A stretch of 64,000 nt of DNA. Source: Pontivivens marinum (GTDB taxonomy: Bacteria; Pseudomonadota; Alphaproteobacteria; Rhodobacterales; Rhodobacteraceae). This document shows positions 36,926-47,171 of the stretch, one piece after another. Where the stretch lies: the NCBI RefSeq assembly GCF_900231835.1, contig NZ_OCTN01000002.1, positions 310,001-374,000 on the forward strand, given 5' to 3'. The notes under the pieces are model-generated. The model made no database searches. It had not been told where the DNA came from and saw only the letters and a list, made by a program, of their open reading frames with translations. Each line of letters opens with the position of its first letter. Position 1 is the first letter of the stretch. Both the position numbers and the translations under genes were made by a program.

Positions 36926-37936
36926 ATGGTCAAGACAATCAACCTTGCCCTACAGGGTGGTGGCGCACATGGGGCGCTGACATGGGGCGTGCTGGACCGG
37001 CTGCTGGAAGAAGAGCAGCTGATGATCGAGGGGATCACCGCGACCTCCGCCGGTGCGATGAATGCCGCCGCGTTGAAATGCGGTTGGGTTGCTGGCGGGC
37101 GTGAGGGGGCGATCAAGCATCTGGATGCCTTTTGGAGCGGTGTGGGCAAGCACAGCCCCTCCTCCAACCCGATGATGCAGTGGTTGCAGGCCGTGAACCC
37201 GATGCTGATGGAGGGTATGAGCGGCCCGATGCAATTTGCGGGCGAAACGATGACCCGCATCTTTTCCCCCTATGATTTCAATCCGTTAAACTATCACCCG
37301 CTGCGCGATCTGATTGGTGAGCTGAACTTCGGCACCATGGATGAGCCTGAGGGGCCAAAGCTGTTCATCTGCGCCACCAATGTGCGCAGCGGTAAGATCA
37401 AGGTGTTCGAGAACGACGAAATTACCACCGACGCGATCCTTGCCTCCGCCTGCCTGCCCACGCTGTTTCAGGCGATTGAGATTGACGGAGAGGCCTATTG
37501 GGATGGCGGCTATACCGGCAACCCCGCGCTGTTCCCGCTGTTCTACGAGACGAAATCGCGCGACATTGTTGTCGTGCACATCAACCCGATTGAGCGGGAT
37601 GAGGTGCCACACCGCGCCCCGGATATTCTGAACCGGATCAATGAGATATCGTTCAACTCATCATTGCTGCGTGAGCTGCGCAACATCGAGCTGATCAAAC
37701 GGTTGATCTCTGACGGTATTCTAACGGGTGATCGGTTTAAGGACGTTTTGATCCATTCGATCCGCGATGATGAAACGATGACCGAGCTGGGCGTACAGTC
37801 AAAGCTGACGCCCGACATGGCCATGCTGCAAAACCTCCGCGAGAAAGGTTACGCAGCCGGTGACGCGTTCCTGCGCGATAGCTGGGGCAATCTGGGAGAG
37901 CGGTCCAGCGTCAATCTGCGGCAGATGTTTGAATAG
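36926..37936 (+). CDS. Patatin-like phospholipase family protein
   Basis: A 336-residue cytosolic serine hydrolase with the patatin oxyanion motif GGGAHG (11-16), the nucleophile Ser41 in ATSAGAMNA (the first Gly of GxSxG is Ala) and the dyad Asp193 in WDGGYTGNP. Ser and Asp are both present, so it should be active. Its place after bdhA suggests a role in storage-polymer or lipid turnover; this is inference, since patatins also act as phospholipases. The start at 36926 gives the conserved KTINLALQGGGAHGA beginning; an earlier in-frame start at 36884 would overlap the stem-loop. Confidence 0.88.
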   Translation: MVKTINLALQGGGAHGALTWGVLDRLLEEEQLMIEGITATSAGAMNAAALKCGWVAGGREGAIKHLDAFWSGVGKHSPSSNPMMQWLQAVNPMLMEGMSGPMQFAGETMTRIFSPYDFNPLNYHPLRDLIGELNFGTMDEPEGPKLFICATNVRSGKIKVFENDEITTDAILASACLPTLFQAIEIDGEAYWDGGYTGNPALFPLFYETKSRDIVVVHINPIERDEVPHRAPDILNRINEISFNSSLLRELRNIELIKRLISDGILTGDRFKDVLIHSIRDDETMTELGVQSKLTPDMAMLQNLREKGYAAGDAFLRDSWGNLGERSSVNLRQMFE

Positions 37937-37939
37937 CGC

Positions 37940-38560
37940 CTAGCGCTGGGTCGTCACCCACAGGATTTCCGCATCATCATCCGATATTGAAACGACGTTA
38001 TGCCCCATGGCGGCATCGTAATAGGCGCTGTCGCCGCGTTCCAGATCGACCGCCTCGTAGAACTCCGTCAGGAACCGGATGCGGCCAGTCAGAACGTAGA
38101 GGAATTCCTCACCGTCATGGCGCACCCAGCCGTCGAAATCGTCGAAGCTGCGGGCGCGGATGCGGGCGCGATAGGGCAGCATGGTTTTGCGGGTCAGCTC
38201 ACTGGCCAGCAATTCATGTTCGTAGGTGGCAGTAATGTGGGGTTTCCCCTCACCCCGGCGCGTAATTGTGCGGCGGGCCATCGCCTTGTCCGAGGACGGC
38301 GCGGTGAACAGTTGGGGGACGGAAATGTCCAAGCCCTTGGCCAGTTTCTGCACCGCATCAAAGGTCGGTGACATCTGCTCGTTCTCGATTTTCGAGAGGG
38401 TCGATCGGGCAAGGCCGGCCTGCTTTGCCGCCTGCTCCAACGTCCAGTTACGTGCCTTACGCAGGGCGCGCACACGCTCCCCCAGCTTAACAGGTTCCGC
38501 CGATTGGCTGGGACCACCCTGTCGGCCGATATCAAGTACGGAGGGATTATCGTTTGTCAT
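37940..38560 (-). CDS. XRE-cupin transcriptional regulator
   Basis: A 206-residue regulator with an XRE helix-turn-helix (about 26-80; LEQAAKQAGLARSTLSKIENEQMSPTF split over helices 2-4) and a C-terminal cupin domain (about 130-203; GEEFLYVLTGRIRFLTEF, ERGDSAYYDAAMGHNVVS). Such two-domain proteins sense small molecules and often control adjacent catabolic genes. The start at 38560 gives MTNDNPSVL. It is convergent with the patatin gene (3-base gap) and divergent from the acyl-CoA synthetase remnant, which may be the relic of its former target. Confidence 0.88.
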   Translation of the reverse strand: MTNDNPSVLDIGRQGGPSQSAEPVKLGERVRALRKARNWTLEQAAKQAGLARSTLSKIENEQMSPTFDAVQKLAKGLDISVPQLFTAPSSDKAMARRTITRRGEGKPHITATYEHELLASELTRKTMLPYRARIRARSFDDFDGWVRHDGEEFLYVLTGRIRFLTEFYEAVDLERGDSAYYDAAMGHNVVSISDDDAEILWVTTQR

Positions 38561-38666
38561 GCAAAAGCAATAGGCGATGGACGCATCCGGCACAATATGG
38601 GATGAATTGCTATGCTTTCGATCCGAAAAGAAATACGGACCATGGCCTCGCACTATCCTCAGGCTC

Positions 38667-38783
38667 ACTGATCCCGAGGATGTGATGACCCGGCTTGCCA
38701 CGCGACTTGCCCCATATAAAATGCCAAAGCATACCCGATCCATCACAGAATGGCCCCGCCGTCCGACTGGCAAGGTTAGGTAA
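38667..38783 (+). pseudogene. Remnant of an acyl-CoA synthetase (AMP-binding C-terminal domain)
   Basis: About 38 codons before the TAA at 38781 read as the extreme C-terminus of an adenylate-forming enzyme: TDPEDVMTRLATRLAPYKMP, then PRRPTGKVR. The RLAPYKxPK and P-R-x-P-T-G-K-V signatures contain the A10 lysine of this superfamily. Nothing upstream (38561-38666) resembles the rest of the gene and there is no room for it, so the main body has been deleted. The surviving frame is intact but too short to fold alone. Its position beside an XRE-cupin regulator is consistent with an old regulator-synthetase pair. Confidence 0.65.
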
Positions 38784-38819
38784 GGGGCTGCACGAACTAT
38801 ATGTACAAAGGGAGCGGCT

Positions 38820-39464
38820 ATGACCCGTCTCGAAATTATCTCCGATCCGATCTGCCCGTGGTGCTACATTGGTAAGGCCAAACTAGATAAGGCTTTGGAA
38901 ACCGCGCCCAATCCGTTTGAAATCACATGGCGTCCGTTTCAGTTAAATCCGGACATGCCCGCCACTGGTATGGATCGCCGCGCCTATCTGGAGGGAAAGT
39001 TCGGCAAGGATCGTGCGACTCCCGTTTACGCGCAGATCGAGGCCGCCGCGGTGGAGGCTGGTCTGGATGTAGATTTCTCGCAAATCAAGCGGACGCCGAA
39101 CACTGTCGATGCACACCGGATGATCCGTTGGGCGAAAACCAGCGATCATCAGACCGCCTTGGTTACAGAGCTGTTCGCACGGTATTTCAAGCTGGGTCAG
39201 GATATTTCGGATCACGCGATCCTGCTGAACGCGGCTGAGGTTGTTGGTATGGACACCGAGGTCATGTCCCGCCTACTGGCCGGTGATGTAGATCGGGACG
39301 TTGTCATTCGCGAGGATACCGAAGCCCGCGAAATGGGCGTTTCCGGCGTACCCACTTTCCTGATCGGCGGACGCTATGCGGTACAGGGTGCGCAGGATGC
39401 GGCAACCTGGGCGAATATTATCGCGGAGATCAGCGAAGCCTCTGCTGCGATGCCACAGCAATAA
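38820..39464 (+). CDS. DsbA family oxidoreductase (FrnE / 2-hydroxychromene-2-carboxylate isomerase-like)
   Basis: A 214-residue cytosolic thioredoxin-fold protein, with no signal peptide. The active-site CPWC is at 12-15 in SDPICPWCYIGK, and the cis-proline region is GVSGVPTFLIGGRYAVQGAQ. FrnE-type proteins catalyse thiol-disulfide exchange; HCCA isomerases share the fold but lack the CxxC, so the oxidoreductase reading is preferred. GGGAG-like sequence (38810-38815) precedes the ATG. It is followed by a stem-loop. Confidence 0.87.
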   Translation: MTRLEIISDPICPWCYIGKAKLDKALETAPNPFEITWRPFQLNPDMPATGMDRRAYLEGKFGKDRATPVYAQIEAAAVEAGLDVDFSQIKRTPNTVDAHRMIRWAKTSDHQTALVTELFARYFKLGQDISDHAILLNAAEVVGMDTEVMSRLLAGDVDRDVVIREDTEAREMGVSGVPTFLIGGRYAVQGAQDAATWANIIAEISEASAAMPQQ

Positions 39465-39471
39465 TGAAAAC

Positions 39472-39494
39472 GGCGCCTGCATTTTGCGGGCGCC
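39472..39494 (+). terminator. Stem-loop after the DsbA-family gene
   Basis: GGCGCC (39472-39477) pairs with GGCGCC (39489-39494), with an inner GC/GC pair and loop ATTT. It is followed by ACATTT rather than a full T run. It lies between convergent genes. Confidence 0.5.
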
Positions 39495-39506
39495 ACATTT
39501 GGAAAA

Positions 39507-39686
39507 TCAGGCTGTCAACGTGATTTCGAAATGGGGCAACTGCCCACCACTCAGCTCAAAACTGCTGATATCAAAGCTTGGAAGCTCGATCTCACGCGTC
39601 TGCTTCACATCGAAAATCGAAAAGAAACACAGGCTAAAGAATAGGCCGAGAGCAATTCCAACACGTTTTGTCATGGCGAAGTCCAT
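39507..39686 (-). CDS. Small hypothetical membrane-anchored protein
   Basis: A possible 59-residue protein starting MDFAMTKR (ATG 39686; a second ATG at 39674 gives 55 residues). It has one hydrophobic stretch (VGIALGLFFSLCFFSIF), then a polar tail with alternating acidic and aromatic residues (ELPSFDISSFELSGG, PHFEITL). No family is recognised. It lies 64 bases downstream of mfd on the same strand, in a space otherwise empty, and could be cotranscribed. Support is limited to composition and position; an alternative is that the space is non-coding. Confidence 0.4.
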   Translation of the reverse strand: MDFAMTKRVGIALGLFFSLCFFSIFDVKQTREIELPSFDISSFELSGGQLPHFEITLTA

Positions 39687-39750
39687 CTGAGTGAATACCG
39701 TCATTCATCAGATCAACCCCTACGTGTGTGATTGGTTCCAAGTTCCCCTA

Positions 39751-42700
39751 TTACTTTTTCGCCAAACGGGCCAAATCCCGTGCGATGACGAATGACCCGT
39801 TGATGCGGGCGGCGTCATCGGGCCAGTTGCGGGCGATTACCACCTTGTTATCCTTGATCTTTGCGCGGCCCTTCTGATCCTGAATGAACTGGATCAGCCC
39901 CTCAGGGCGGGCATATCTATTCTCGTGGAATTGGACGGTCGCGCCCTTTGGCCCGCTATCAAGACGGCCAATATTGGCCTTGCGGCACATCGCCTTGATC
40001 CGGACGACACGGAGCAACGTGTCCACCTCGGGTGGCAATGGACCAAAGCGGTCGATCATTTCTGCGGCGAAGCCCTCCAGCTCCACCTTGGTATTCAGCG
40101 ACGACAACCTGCGGTAGAGGCCGAGGCGCACGTCCAGATCAGGCACGTAAACCTCTGGTATCAGAACAGGTACGCCCAAATTGATCTGCGGCGACCATTG
40201 GCCGTCAATTGCGAGGCCCTCACCCTTGCCCGAGCGCAGCTTGTTGATCGCCTCCTCCAGCATGTCCTGATACAGCGCGTAGCCGACCTCCTTGATCTGG
40301 CCGGATTGCTCCTCACCCAACAGGTTGCCAGCGCCGCGAATATCCAGATCCTGCGAGGCCAGCGCGAAACCGGCGCCCAGACTGTCCAGCGAACCGAGCA
40401 CCCTCAGGCGTTTTTGCGCGGCGGGGGTCAGCTTTTTGCGTTTCTTGGTGGTCAGATAGGCATAGGCGCGGATTTTGGAGCGCCCCACCCTGCCCCGAAT
40501 TTGGTACAGCTGCGACAGGCCGAACATGTCGGCGCGATGGACCACCAGCGTATTTGCCGCCGGAATATCAATGCCGGATTCCACGATGGTCGTCGCCAAC
40601 AGCACGTCATATTGCCCGTCGTAAAAGGCGTTCATCCGGTCGTCCAGATCACCGGCGGCCAGTTGGCCGTGTGCGGTGATGAAGGAAACCTCGGGCACTT
40701 CCTCACGCAGGAAATCCTCGATTTCCTTTAGGTCCGTGACGCGCGGCACGATGTAGAACGCCTGCCCGCCGCGATATTTTTCGCGCAGCAATGCCTCACG
40801 TATCGTCAGCGTGTCGAATTCGGAGATATAGGTGCGGATGGCGAGGCGGTCGACAGGCGGCGTGCCGATGACGCTCAGCTCACGCACGCCAGACAGGCTG
40901 AGCTGCAAGGTACGCGGGATCGGCGTGGCGGTCATGGTCAGGACGTGAATGTCCGAGCGCAGTTCCTTGAGCCGTTCCTTATGCTGCACGCCGAAATGCT
41001 GTTCCTCATCAATGATTAGCAGGCCCAGATTGGCAAATTTCATGCCCTTGGCCAGCACGGCATGGGTGCCGACAACGATCTCGACTTCGTTCTTGGCAAG
41101 CCCCTCACGCGTGGCGGCCATTTCCTTGGTCGAGACGAACCGCGACATTTGCCGTACCTTAACCGGCAGACCACGGAAGCGCTCTGAGAATGCCTTGAAA
41201 TGTTGCCGCGCCAGCAGGGTTGTGGGTGCAATCACCGCGACCTGCGTACCAGACATTGCAGCGACAAAGGCGGCGCGTAGGGCGACCTCCGTCTTGCCAA
41301 ACCCAACATCGCCGCAGATCAGGCGGTCCATCGGTTTGCCCGAGGCCATATCGTCCAGCACATCATCAATCGAGGAAAGCTGATCGTCGGTTTCCTGATA
41401 GGGAAAGCGGGCGCAGAATTCATCCCAGAGGCCATCGGGCGCGCTTAGAACTGGTGCCTTGCGCAGCGCACGTTCGGCGGCAACTGCGATCAGGCGTTCG
41501 GCGGCTAGCTTGATCCGCTCCTGCAAGCGAGCTTTCTTCGCCTGCCATGCGCCGCCGCCCAGTTTGTCCAGCAGGCCTTCCTCATGACCGAAACGGGTCA
41601 GAAGCTCGATATTTTCGACCGGTAGATACAGGCGGGCATTATCCGCATATTCCAGGCTGAGGCATTCATGGGGCGCACCGGTAACGGTGATGGTTTCCAG
41701 CCCGTGATAGCGGCCCACGCCATGTTCAACATGCACGACCAGATCACCGGGGCTGAGAGATGTCGCCTCGGTCAGGAAATTCTCGGCCCGCCGCTTACGA
41801 CGGCCACGGCGGACCAGGCGGTCGCCCAGCACGTCCTGTTCGGCGATGACCGTCAGGTCCGGTGCCTCAAACCCTGAATCCAGCCCCCAGACGGCAAGGG
41901 ACAGGCTGCCCTTACCACCCGCATCTGTCAGCCGGTCGATAAAGGTCGCGTCGCCCACGCCACTATCGCTGAGCAAGGTGCCCATGCGTTCGCGCGCACC
42001 AACGGAATAGGAGGCGATAACAACGCCGGTTTTCTTACGCTTATCCGCCACGTGTTTGGCCAGCGCACCGAACAGGCTTAGATCCTCGGCCTGTCGTTCC
42101 GGCGCAAAGCTACGCCCCATCCGTGCGCCTGCGTCAATAACACCGGGGCCGGAGGGCGTGGGATTGGGCGAGAATTTGCGCAGCGCCCGCGCATGCATCG
42201 CGGCGGCCCAATCGGCATCGTCCAGGTAGAAACTCTTCGGCGGCAGTGGTTTGTAGGCTGCATCGCGGCGGCCCTTTTTCTCCGCCAGCACCTCACGGCG
42301 CGATCTGTAGTGATCCTCAATCGTTTCCCAACGAGCCGTGCGGGCGGCGTCAACCTGATCGTCCAGCGTAACGGGCGCGTCCGGCAGATAGTCGAACAGG
42401 GTTTCCAGCCGCTCATGAAATAGCGGTGCCCAATGCTCATATCCCTGATGTTTGCGACCGGCGCTGACGCTTTCGTAGAGCGCGTCCTCGGGTCCCGGCT
42501 GGCCGAAAATCTCTCGATAACTCTTGCGGAACCGCTCAATCGCAGGGGCGTCGAGGACAACCTCGGACACGGGGGCCAGTTCGATCCGGTCGATATTTTC
42601 CAAGGTCCGCTGTGTGTCGGCGCGAAAACGGCGGACGGAATCCAGCACGTCGCCGAACAGGTCCAGCCGCACCGGCCCCATTGGCCCTGGGGGATAGATG

Positions 42701-43206
42701 TCGATCAGGCCGCCACGAATGGCGTAGTCACCCGGCTCCGTCACGGTTGAGGTTTGCGAAAACCCCATGCGGACCAGCCAGTTGCGAAGCTTATCTTCAT
42801 CCAGCCGCGAACCTGCTGTCGCGGTAAAGGACGCATCGGCCACCACGGCGCGCGCGGGCACACGCTGCGTTGCGGCGCTGAGCGTTGTAATGATAATCGC
42901 GGGGCGGGTGAATCCATCGGCCAAGGTAGCGAGGGTTGCCATGCGCTTTGCCGAAATCTCCGCTGCGGGTGAAATCCGGTCATAGGGCAGGCAATCCCAT
43001 GCGGGGAAATTCAGCACCGGTAGATCGGGCGCCACGAATTTCAGCGAGCTGGCCAGCGACGCCATGCGCACATCATCGCGCGCGACGTGGATCAGCGGCC
43101 CGCCCTCGCGTCGCACGTAATCTGCAATCAGCCGCGCGTCGTGACCCTCGGGGGCACCACCGACCAGCACGGCCCCGCTCTTGAGAGGTCCAGCATCCTT
43201 CATCAC
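39751..43206 (-). CDS. mfd: Transcription-repair coupling factor
   Basis: Mfd removes RNA polymerase stalled at DNA lesions and recruits UvrA. The 1151-residue protein has the full domain set: the UvrB-like N-terminal region ([18 protein letters not shown]), the RNA-polymerase-interacting domain ([18 protein letters not shown]), the translocase motor with Walker [16 protein letters not shown], Walker [15 protein letters not shown] and motif [18 protein letters not shown], and a C-terminal TRCF domain. Two adjacent ATG codons open the frame. It is flanked by a short unknown ORF downstream and a divergent-length gap of 43 bases to a membrane protein gene upstream on the same strand. Confidence 0.97.
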   Translation of the reverse strand: MMKDAGPLKSGAVLVGGAPEGHDARLIADYVRREGGPLIHVARDDVRMASLASSLKFVAPDLPVLNFPAWDCLPYDRISPAAEISAKRMATLATLADGFTRPAIIITTLSAATQRVPARAVVADASFTATAGSRLDEDKLRNWLVRMGFSQTSTVTEPGDYAIRGGLIDIYPPGPMGPVRLDLFGDVLDSVRRFRADTQRTLENIDRIELAPVSEVVLDAPAIERFRKSYREIFGQPGPEDALYESVSAGRKHQGYEHWAPLFHERLETLFDYLPDAPVTLDDQVDAARTARWETIEDHYRSRREVLAEKKGRRDAAYKPLPPKSFYLDDADWAAAMHARALRKFSPNPTPSGPGVIDAGARMGRSFAPERQAEDLSLFGALAKHVADKRKKTGVVIASYSVGARERMGTLLSDSGVGDATFIDRLTDAGGKGSLSLAVWGLDSGFEAPDLTVIAEQDVLGDRLVRRGRRKRRAENFLTEATSLSPGDLVVHVEHGVGRYHGLETITVTGAPHECLSLEYADNARLYLPVENIELLTRFGHEEGLLDKLGGGAWQAKKARLQERIKLAAERLIAVAAERALRKAPVLSAPDGLWDEFCARFPYQETDDQLSSIDDVLDDMASGKPMDRLICGDVGFGKTEVALRAAFVAAMSGTQVAVIAPTTLLARQHFKAFSERFRGLPVKVRQMSRFVSTKEMAATREGLAKNEVEIVVGTHAVLAKGMKFANLGLLIIDEEQHFGVQHKERLKELRSDIHVLTMTATPIPRTLQLSLSGVRELSVIGTPPVDRLAIRTYISEFDTLTIREALLREKYRGGQAFYIVPRVTDLKEIEDFLREEVPEVSFITAHGQLAAGDLDDRMNAFYDGQYDVLLATTIVESGIDIPAANTLVVHRADMFGLSQLYQIRGRVGRSKIRAYAYLTTKKRKKLTPAAQKRLRVLGSLDSLGAGFALASQDLDIRGAGNLLGEEQSGQIKEVGYALYQDMLEEAINKLRSGKGEGLAIDGQWSPQINLGVPVLIPEVYVPDLDVRLGLYRRLSSLNTKVELEGFAAEMIDRFGPLPPEVDTLLRVVRIKAMCRKANIGRLDSGPKGATVQFHENRYARPEGLIQFIQDQKGRAKIKDNKVVIARNWPDDAARINGSFVIARDLARLAKK

Positions 43207-43249
43207 AGGCGAGTTAGCCCGACCAACCGGTTACTGCAAGTGTAACCGA

Positions 43250-43771
43250 TCACCAAAGCAGATAGCCGCTTTGTTGTAGAGCCGTCAGCGCGCCCATTGA
43301 GGCCGCTAAAAGAAGCGAAAACAGCCCGGTCGCCTGGTTCAGAAAACGCCGCCAAACCAAGGCACGGCGCAGGTGATAACCGCGCAAGCCGGTATCATGA
43401 ATGCGCAACGCCAGCCTGATATCGCCAAACGCGGCAATCGCCATCGGTACGGCCACCGCCGTTAATCCCCGCACAAACTGGCTTTGCGTAACGATACTGC
43501 CGGTGACCAGCGCGGCCAGTGTAAAGGTCACAATCACCACGCCCCAAACCCCGCCGCCACGGGCAAAGTAATTCACGCGGCGCGACATGATCTGGGCGAG
43601 CTTATCCAGATCCTCCTCCCACTGTTCACCACGGCGTTCTGCGCGCACAATCGCGTCAAAGGGAATGCTGATGGTCCAATGCGCCCGCGATGACCATGCA
43701 AGGGCTATAAAAACCCAGTACCATGCCGAGGTGAACGTCAAATATTCCAATGTTTCTAGGAAGGCGGGCAC
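43250..43771 (-). CDS. Rhodobacterales-type membrane protein of unknown function
   Basis: A 173-residue protein with four hydrophobic segments (about 12-28, 73-95, 100-118, 148-168). The N-terminal pattern AWYWVFIALAWSSRAHW followed by PFDAIVRAERRG resembles a small membrane-protein family I associate with Rhodobacterales, some members of which carry the transferred name component of SufBCD complex; I know of no experiment supporting that name. It lies 43 bases upstream of mfd on the same strand, and divergent from hemB. Confidence 0.7.
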   Translation of the reverse strand: MPAFLETLEYLTFTSAWYWVFIALAWSSRAHWTISIPFDAIVRAERRGEQWEEDLDKLAQIMSRRVNYFARGGGVWGVVIVTFTLAALVTGSIVTQSQFVRGLTAVAVPMAIAAFGDIRLALRIHDTGLRGYHLRRALVWRRFLNQATGLFSLLLAASMGALTALQQSGYLLW

Positions 43772-43876
43772 ATGAAATCCTAATCTTTTACGTGGAATAA
43801 CATAGTCACCGGACCACGGGCCACAAGCGGGTTTTCACTTGAGCGCCATCATAGCCACGTGCGACAACGCCTGTAA

Positions 43877-44926
<1,050 letters not shown>

Positions 44927-44937
44927 TCAGGTCCCGT

Positions 44938-44970
44938 CACGCGGTTGGTTAGATATCAACCGCGTGGCTT
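44938..44970 (+). terminator. Terminator of hemB, embedded in the DUF2237 coding end
   Basis: A 10-bp perfect stem CACGCGGTTG/CAACCGCGTG (44938-44947 with 44957-44966), 9-base loop, then GCTTTT. The right arm is also the last codons of the convergent DUF2237 gene, whose stop is at 44949-44951. Confidence 0.65.
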
Positions 44971-45317
44971 TTCAGGGTCTCGAAGTCGCACACCTCTAAT
45001 GCGCGCTGGTGCGTTGCGCTCAGCACAACCTTGGGCGCGCATCCCTCATCCGCAGCTTGCGCCCAACGGCTGGCGCATAGGCACCATGGATCGCCTGCCT
45101 TCAACCCGTTAAACCCGAATTCAGGGCGCGGTGTGCTGAGGTCATTTCCGACATATTTGGAAAAGGCCAAGAACTCCGCATCCATGATCGCGCAAACGGT
45201 GTGTGAGCCTGCATCCTCGGCGCAGGTGTCGCATTTACCGTTGCGATACCAACCCGTTACGGGATCGCCACCGCACACCATAAGCGGTTGGCCAAAGACA
45301 TTTACGCTCTCATACAT
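44949..45317 (-). CDS. DUF2237 family protein
   Basis: A 122-residue soluble protein of unknown function. Conserved features of the family are the start NVFGQPLMVCGGDPVTGWYR, the CDTCAEDAGSHTVCA cysteines and the WCLCASRWAQA motif, with Cys-rich patches that suggest metal or thiol chemistry. Its ATG overlaps the rpe stop by one base (TGATG), so it is translated with rpe. Its last codons form half of the hemB terminator stem. Confidence 0.85.
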   Translation of the reverse strand: MYESVNVFGQPLMVCGGDPVTGWYRNGKCDTCAEDAGSHTVCAIMDAEFLAFSKYVGNDLSTPRPEFGFNGLKAGDPWCLCASRWAQAADEGCAPKVVLSATHQRALEVCDFETLKSHAVDI

Positions 45318-46018
45318 CAGACCAGTACTCCGGTCGCCTTTTCGGCTGCGGCGCGGATTGCGCGGATATTTTCGCCATAGGGGGCCGGGTTTGTGACCGA
45401 ACCACCCTTGAACACCGCGGAACCGGCGACCAGAACGTCCGCGCCAGCAGCGGCCATCAGGGGGGCGGTTGTCGGGGTCATGCCGCCGTCAATCTCGATA
45501 TGAATTGGCCGATCACCGATCATCGCGCGCAATTGGCGGACCTTCTCAATCTGGCTGTCGATAAAGCTCTGCCCGCCGAAACCGGGGTTCACGGTCATCA
45601 CGCAGATCAGATCGATCCGGTCGAGCACATATTCAACGGCATTTGCAGGCGTGGCGGGGTTCAGCGCGACGCCAGCCTTACAGCCCAAATCGCGGATCAT
45701 CTGGACGGAGCGGTGCAGGTGCGGCCCTGCCTCAGCATGCACGGTCAGTACATCTGCGCCTGCCTTGGCAAATTCAGCCAGATAGGGATCGGCGGGGGCG
45801 ATCATCAAATGCACGTCCATCACGCCCTTGATGTGCGGGCGGATGGCGGCACAGGTCGCGGGGCCGAATGTAATATTGGGCACGAAATGCCCGTCCATTA
45901 CGTCAACGTGGATCCAGTCGGCGCCCTGTTCCTCAACCGTGGCGCATTCAGCGCCGAAATTGGCAAAGTCGGCGGCGAGGATCGACGGGGCGATCTTGAT
46001 GGAACGGTCGAATGTCAT
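45317..46018 (-). CDS. rpe: Ribulose-phosphate 3-epimerase
   Basis: Rpe interconverts ribulose 5-phosphate and xylulose 5-phosphate in the pentose phosphate pathway. It is a 233-residue TIM barrel: [52 protein letters not shown] and [12 protein letters not shown] are all standard. The start at 46018 is supported by AGGAGG 7 bases upstream; the frame continues further to 46069 but without family similarity. It is coupled to the DUF2237 gene. Confidence 0.96.
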   Translation of the reverse strand: MTFDRSIKIAPSILAADFANFGAECATVEEQGADWIHVDVMDGHFVPNITFGPATCAAIRPHIKGVMDVHLMIAPADPYLAEFAKAGADVLTVHAEAGPHLHRSVQMIRDLGCKAGVALNPATPANAVEYVLDRIDLICVMTVNPGFGGQSFIDSQIEKVRQLRAMIGDRPIHIEIDGGMTPTTAPLMAAAGADVLVAGSAVFKGGSVTNPAPYGENIRAIRAAAEKATGVLV

Positions 46019-46099
46019 GGGCTGTCCTCCTGCTGCCCCGTACCTAGCGGCCAAGGGGGCCGGCATCAATAACGCGCAACCGGATTGCCCAAAATACTA

Positions 46100-46127
46100 C
46101 CGCCGCAGGTGTTGTGTCCTGCGGCGG
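46100..46127 (-). terminator. Terminator of the hydroxyacid dehydrogenase gene
   Basis: A 10-bp perfect stem CCGCCGCAGG/CCTGCGGCGG with an 8-base loop; on the minus strand it is followed by TAGTATTTT. It sits 64 bases past the stop at 46191. Confidence 0.75.
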
Positions 46128-46190
46128 GTATCAGTCGCGTCCCATCGAACGACAGAAGCGCAATCGCCGCGTTGATGGGATCAGGTCGAT

Positions 46191-47069
46191 CTATTCGGAA
46201 TCGAGGCGTCGCAAGCGTTGGATAAGACTTGATGTATCCCAACGCCCGCCGCCCATATTCTGCACGTCCTGATAGAACTGATCGACGGTTGCAGTGATTG
46301 GAACCGACGCGCCGATATTGCGGGCCTCGTCCAAAACGATGCCAAGATCCTTGCGCATCCAGTCCACCGCGAAACCGTAATCAAATTTGCCGTCCAGCAT
46401 GGTGCCACCACGGTTCTCCATCTGCCAACTGCCGGCAGCACCCTTTGAGATCACATCCACAACGGCGTGTCCGTCCAAGCCTGCCTTTTGCGCGAAGTTA
46501 ATCCCCTCGCTCAACGCTTGCACGAGTCCTGCGATACAGATCTGGTTCACCATCTTGGTGATTTGGCCGGCACCTGCGGCGCCCATCAACAGGCAGGATT
46601 TGGCAAAGGCCGCGATGATCGGCTCTGCGCGGTCATAGGCCGCCTGCTCCCCACCACACATCACGGTCAGAACACCGTTTTCCGCGCCCGCCTGACCACC
46701 GCTAACCGGTGCGTCGATGAAGTGGAAACCTGTATGGGCGGCGACTTCGGCCAATTCACGGGCAACATCTGCCGAAGCAGTTGTGTGATCGACAAAGACA
46801 GCATCGGGGGAAATGGTGGCAAAGGCGCCGTCCTCACCCGTTGTGACAGATCGCAGGTCAGCATCGTTGCCAACGCAACAGAACACGAATTCCGCGCCCT
46901 TGGCTGCCTCGGCCGGAGTGGCCGCCATTGCGCCGCCATGCTGGTCAACCCATGCTTCAGCCTTTAGCGAGGTGCGGTTATAGACGGTAACCTCGTGACC
47001 GGCAGCCATCAGATGCCCTGCCATTGGGTAGCCCATAACGCCCAGTCCGATAAATGCGCAGCGTGCCAT
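46191..47069 (-). CDS. Beta-hydroxyacid dehydrogenase (3-hydroxyisobutyrate / tartronate semialdehyde reductase family)
   Basis: A 292-residue NAD(P)-dependent enzyme. The Rossmann motif GLGVMGYPMAGHL (8-20), the substrate motif DAPVSGGQAGAENG and the catalytic lysine region GAGQITKMVNQICIAG mark the family. Candidates are 3-hydroxyisobutyrate dehydrogenase of valine breakdown or 2-hydroxy-3-oxopropionate reductase; the sequence alone does not decide, and no valine-catabolic neighbours are present. It is divergent from the penicillin-acylase-family gene across about 100 bases. Confidence 0.9.
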   Translation of the reverse strand: MARCAFIGLGVMGYPMAGHLMAAGHEVTVYNRTSLKAEAWVDQHGGAMAATPAEAAKGAEFVFCCVGNDADLRSVTTGEDGAFATISPDAVFVDHTTASADVARELAEVAAHTGFHFIDAPVSGGQAGAENGVLTVMCGGEQAAYDRAEPIIAAFAKSCLLMGAAGAGQITKMVNQICIAGLVQALSEGINFAQKAGLDGHAVVDVISKGAAGSWQMENRGGTMLDGKFDYGFAVDWMRKDLGIVLDEARNIGASVPITATVDQFYQDVQNMGGGRWDTSSLIQRLRRLDSE

Positions 47070-47171
47070 TGTGGTATCCTCTCAATGTTGTTTGGCACAG
47101 GTTTCCGGCCCGCATTGAACCAAGTCAAGGCCGCTGCTACTGCTAAGCTCTGCAATGGATGGAGTATCGGT

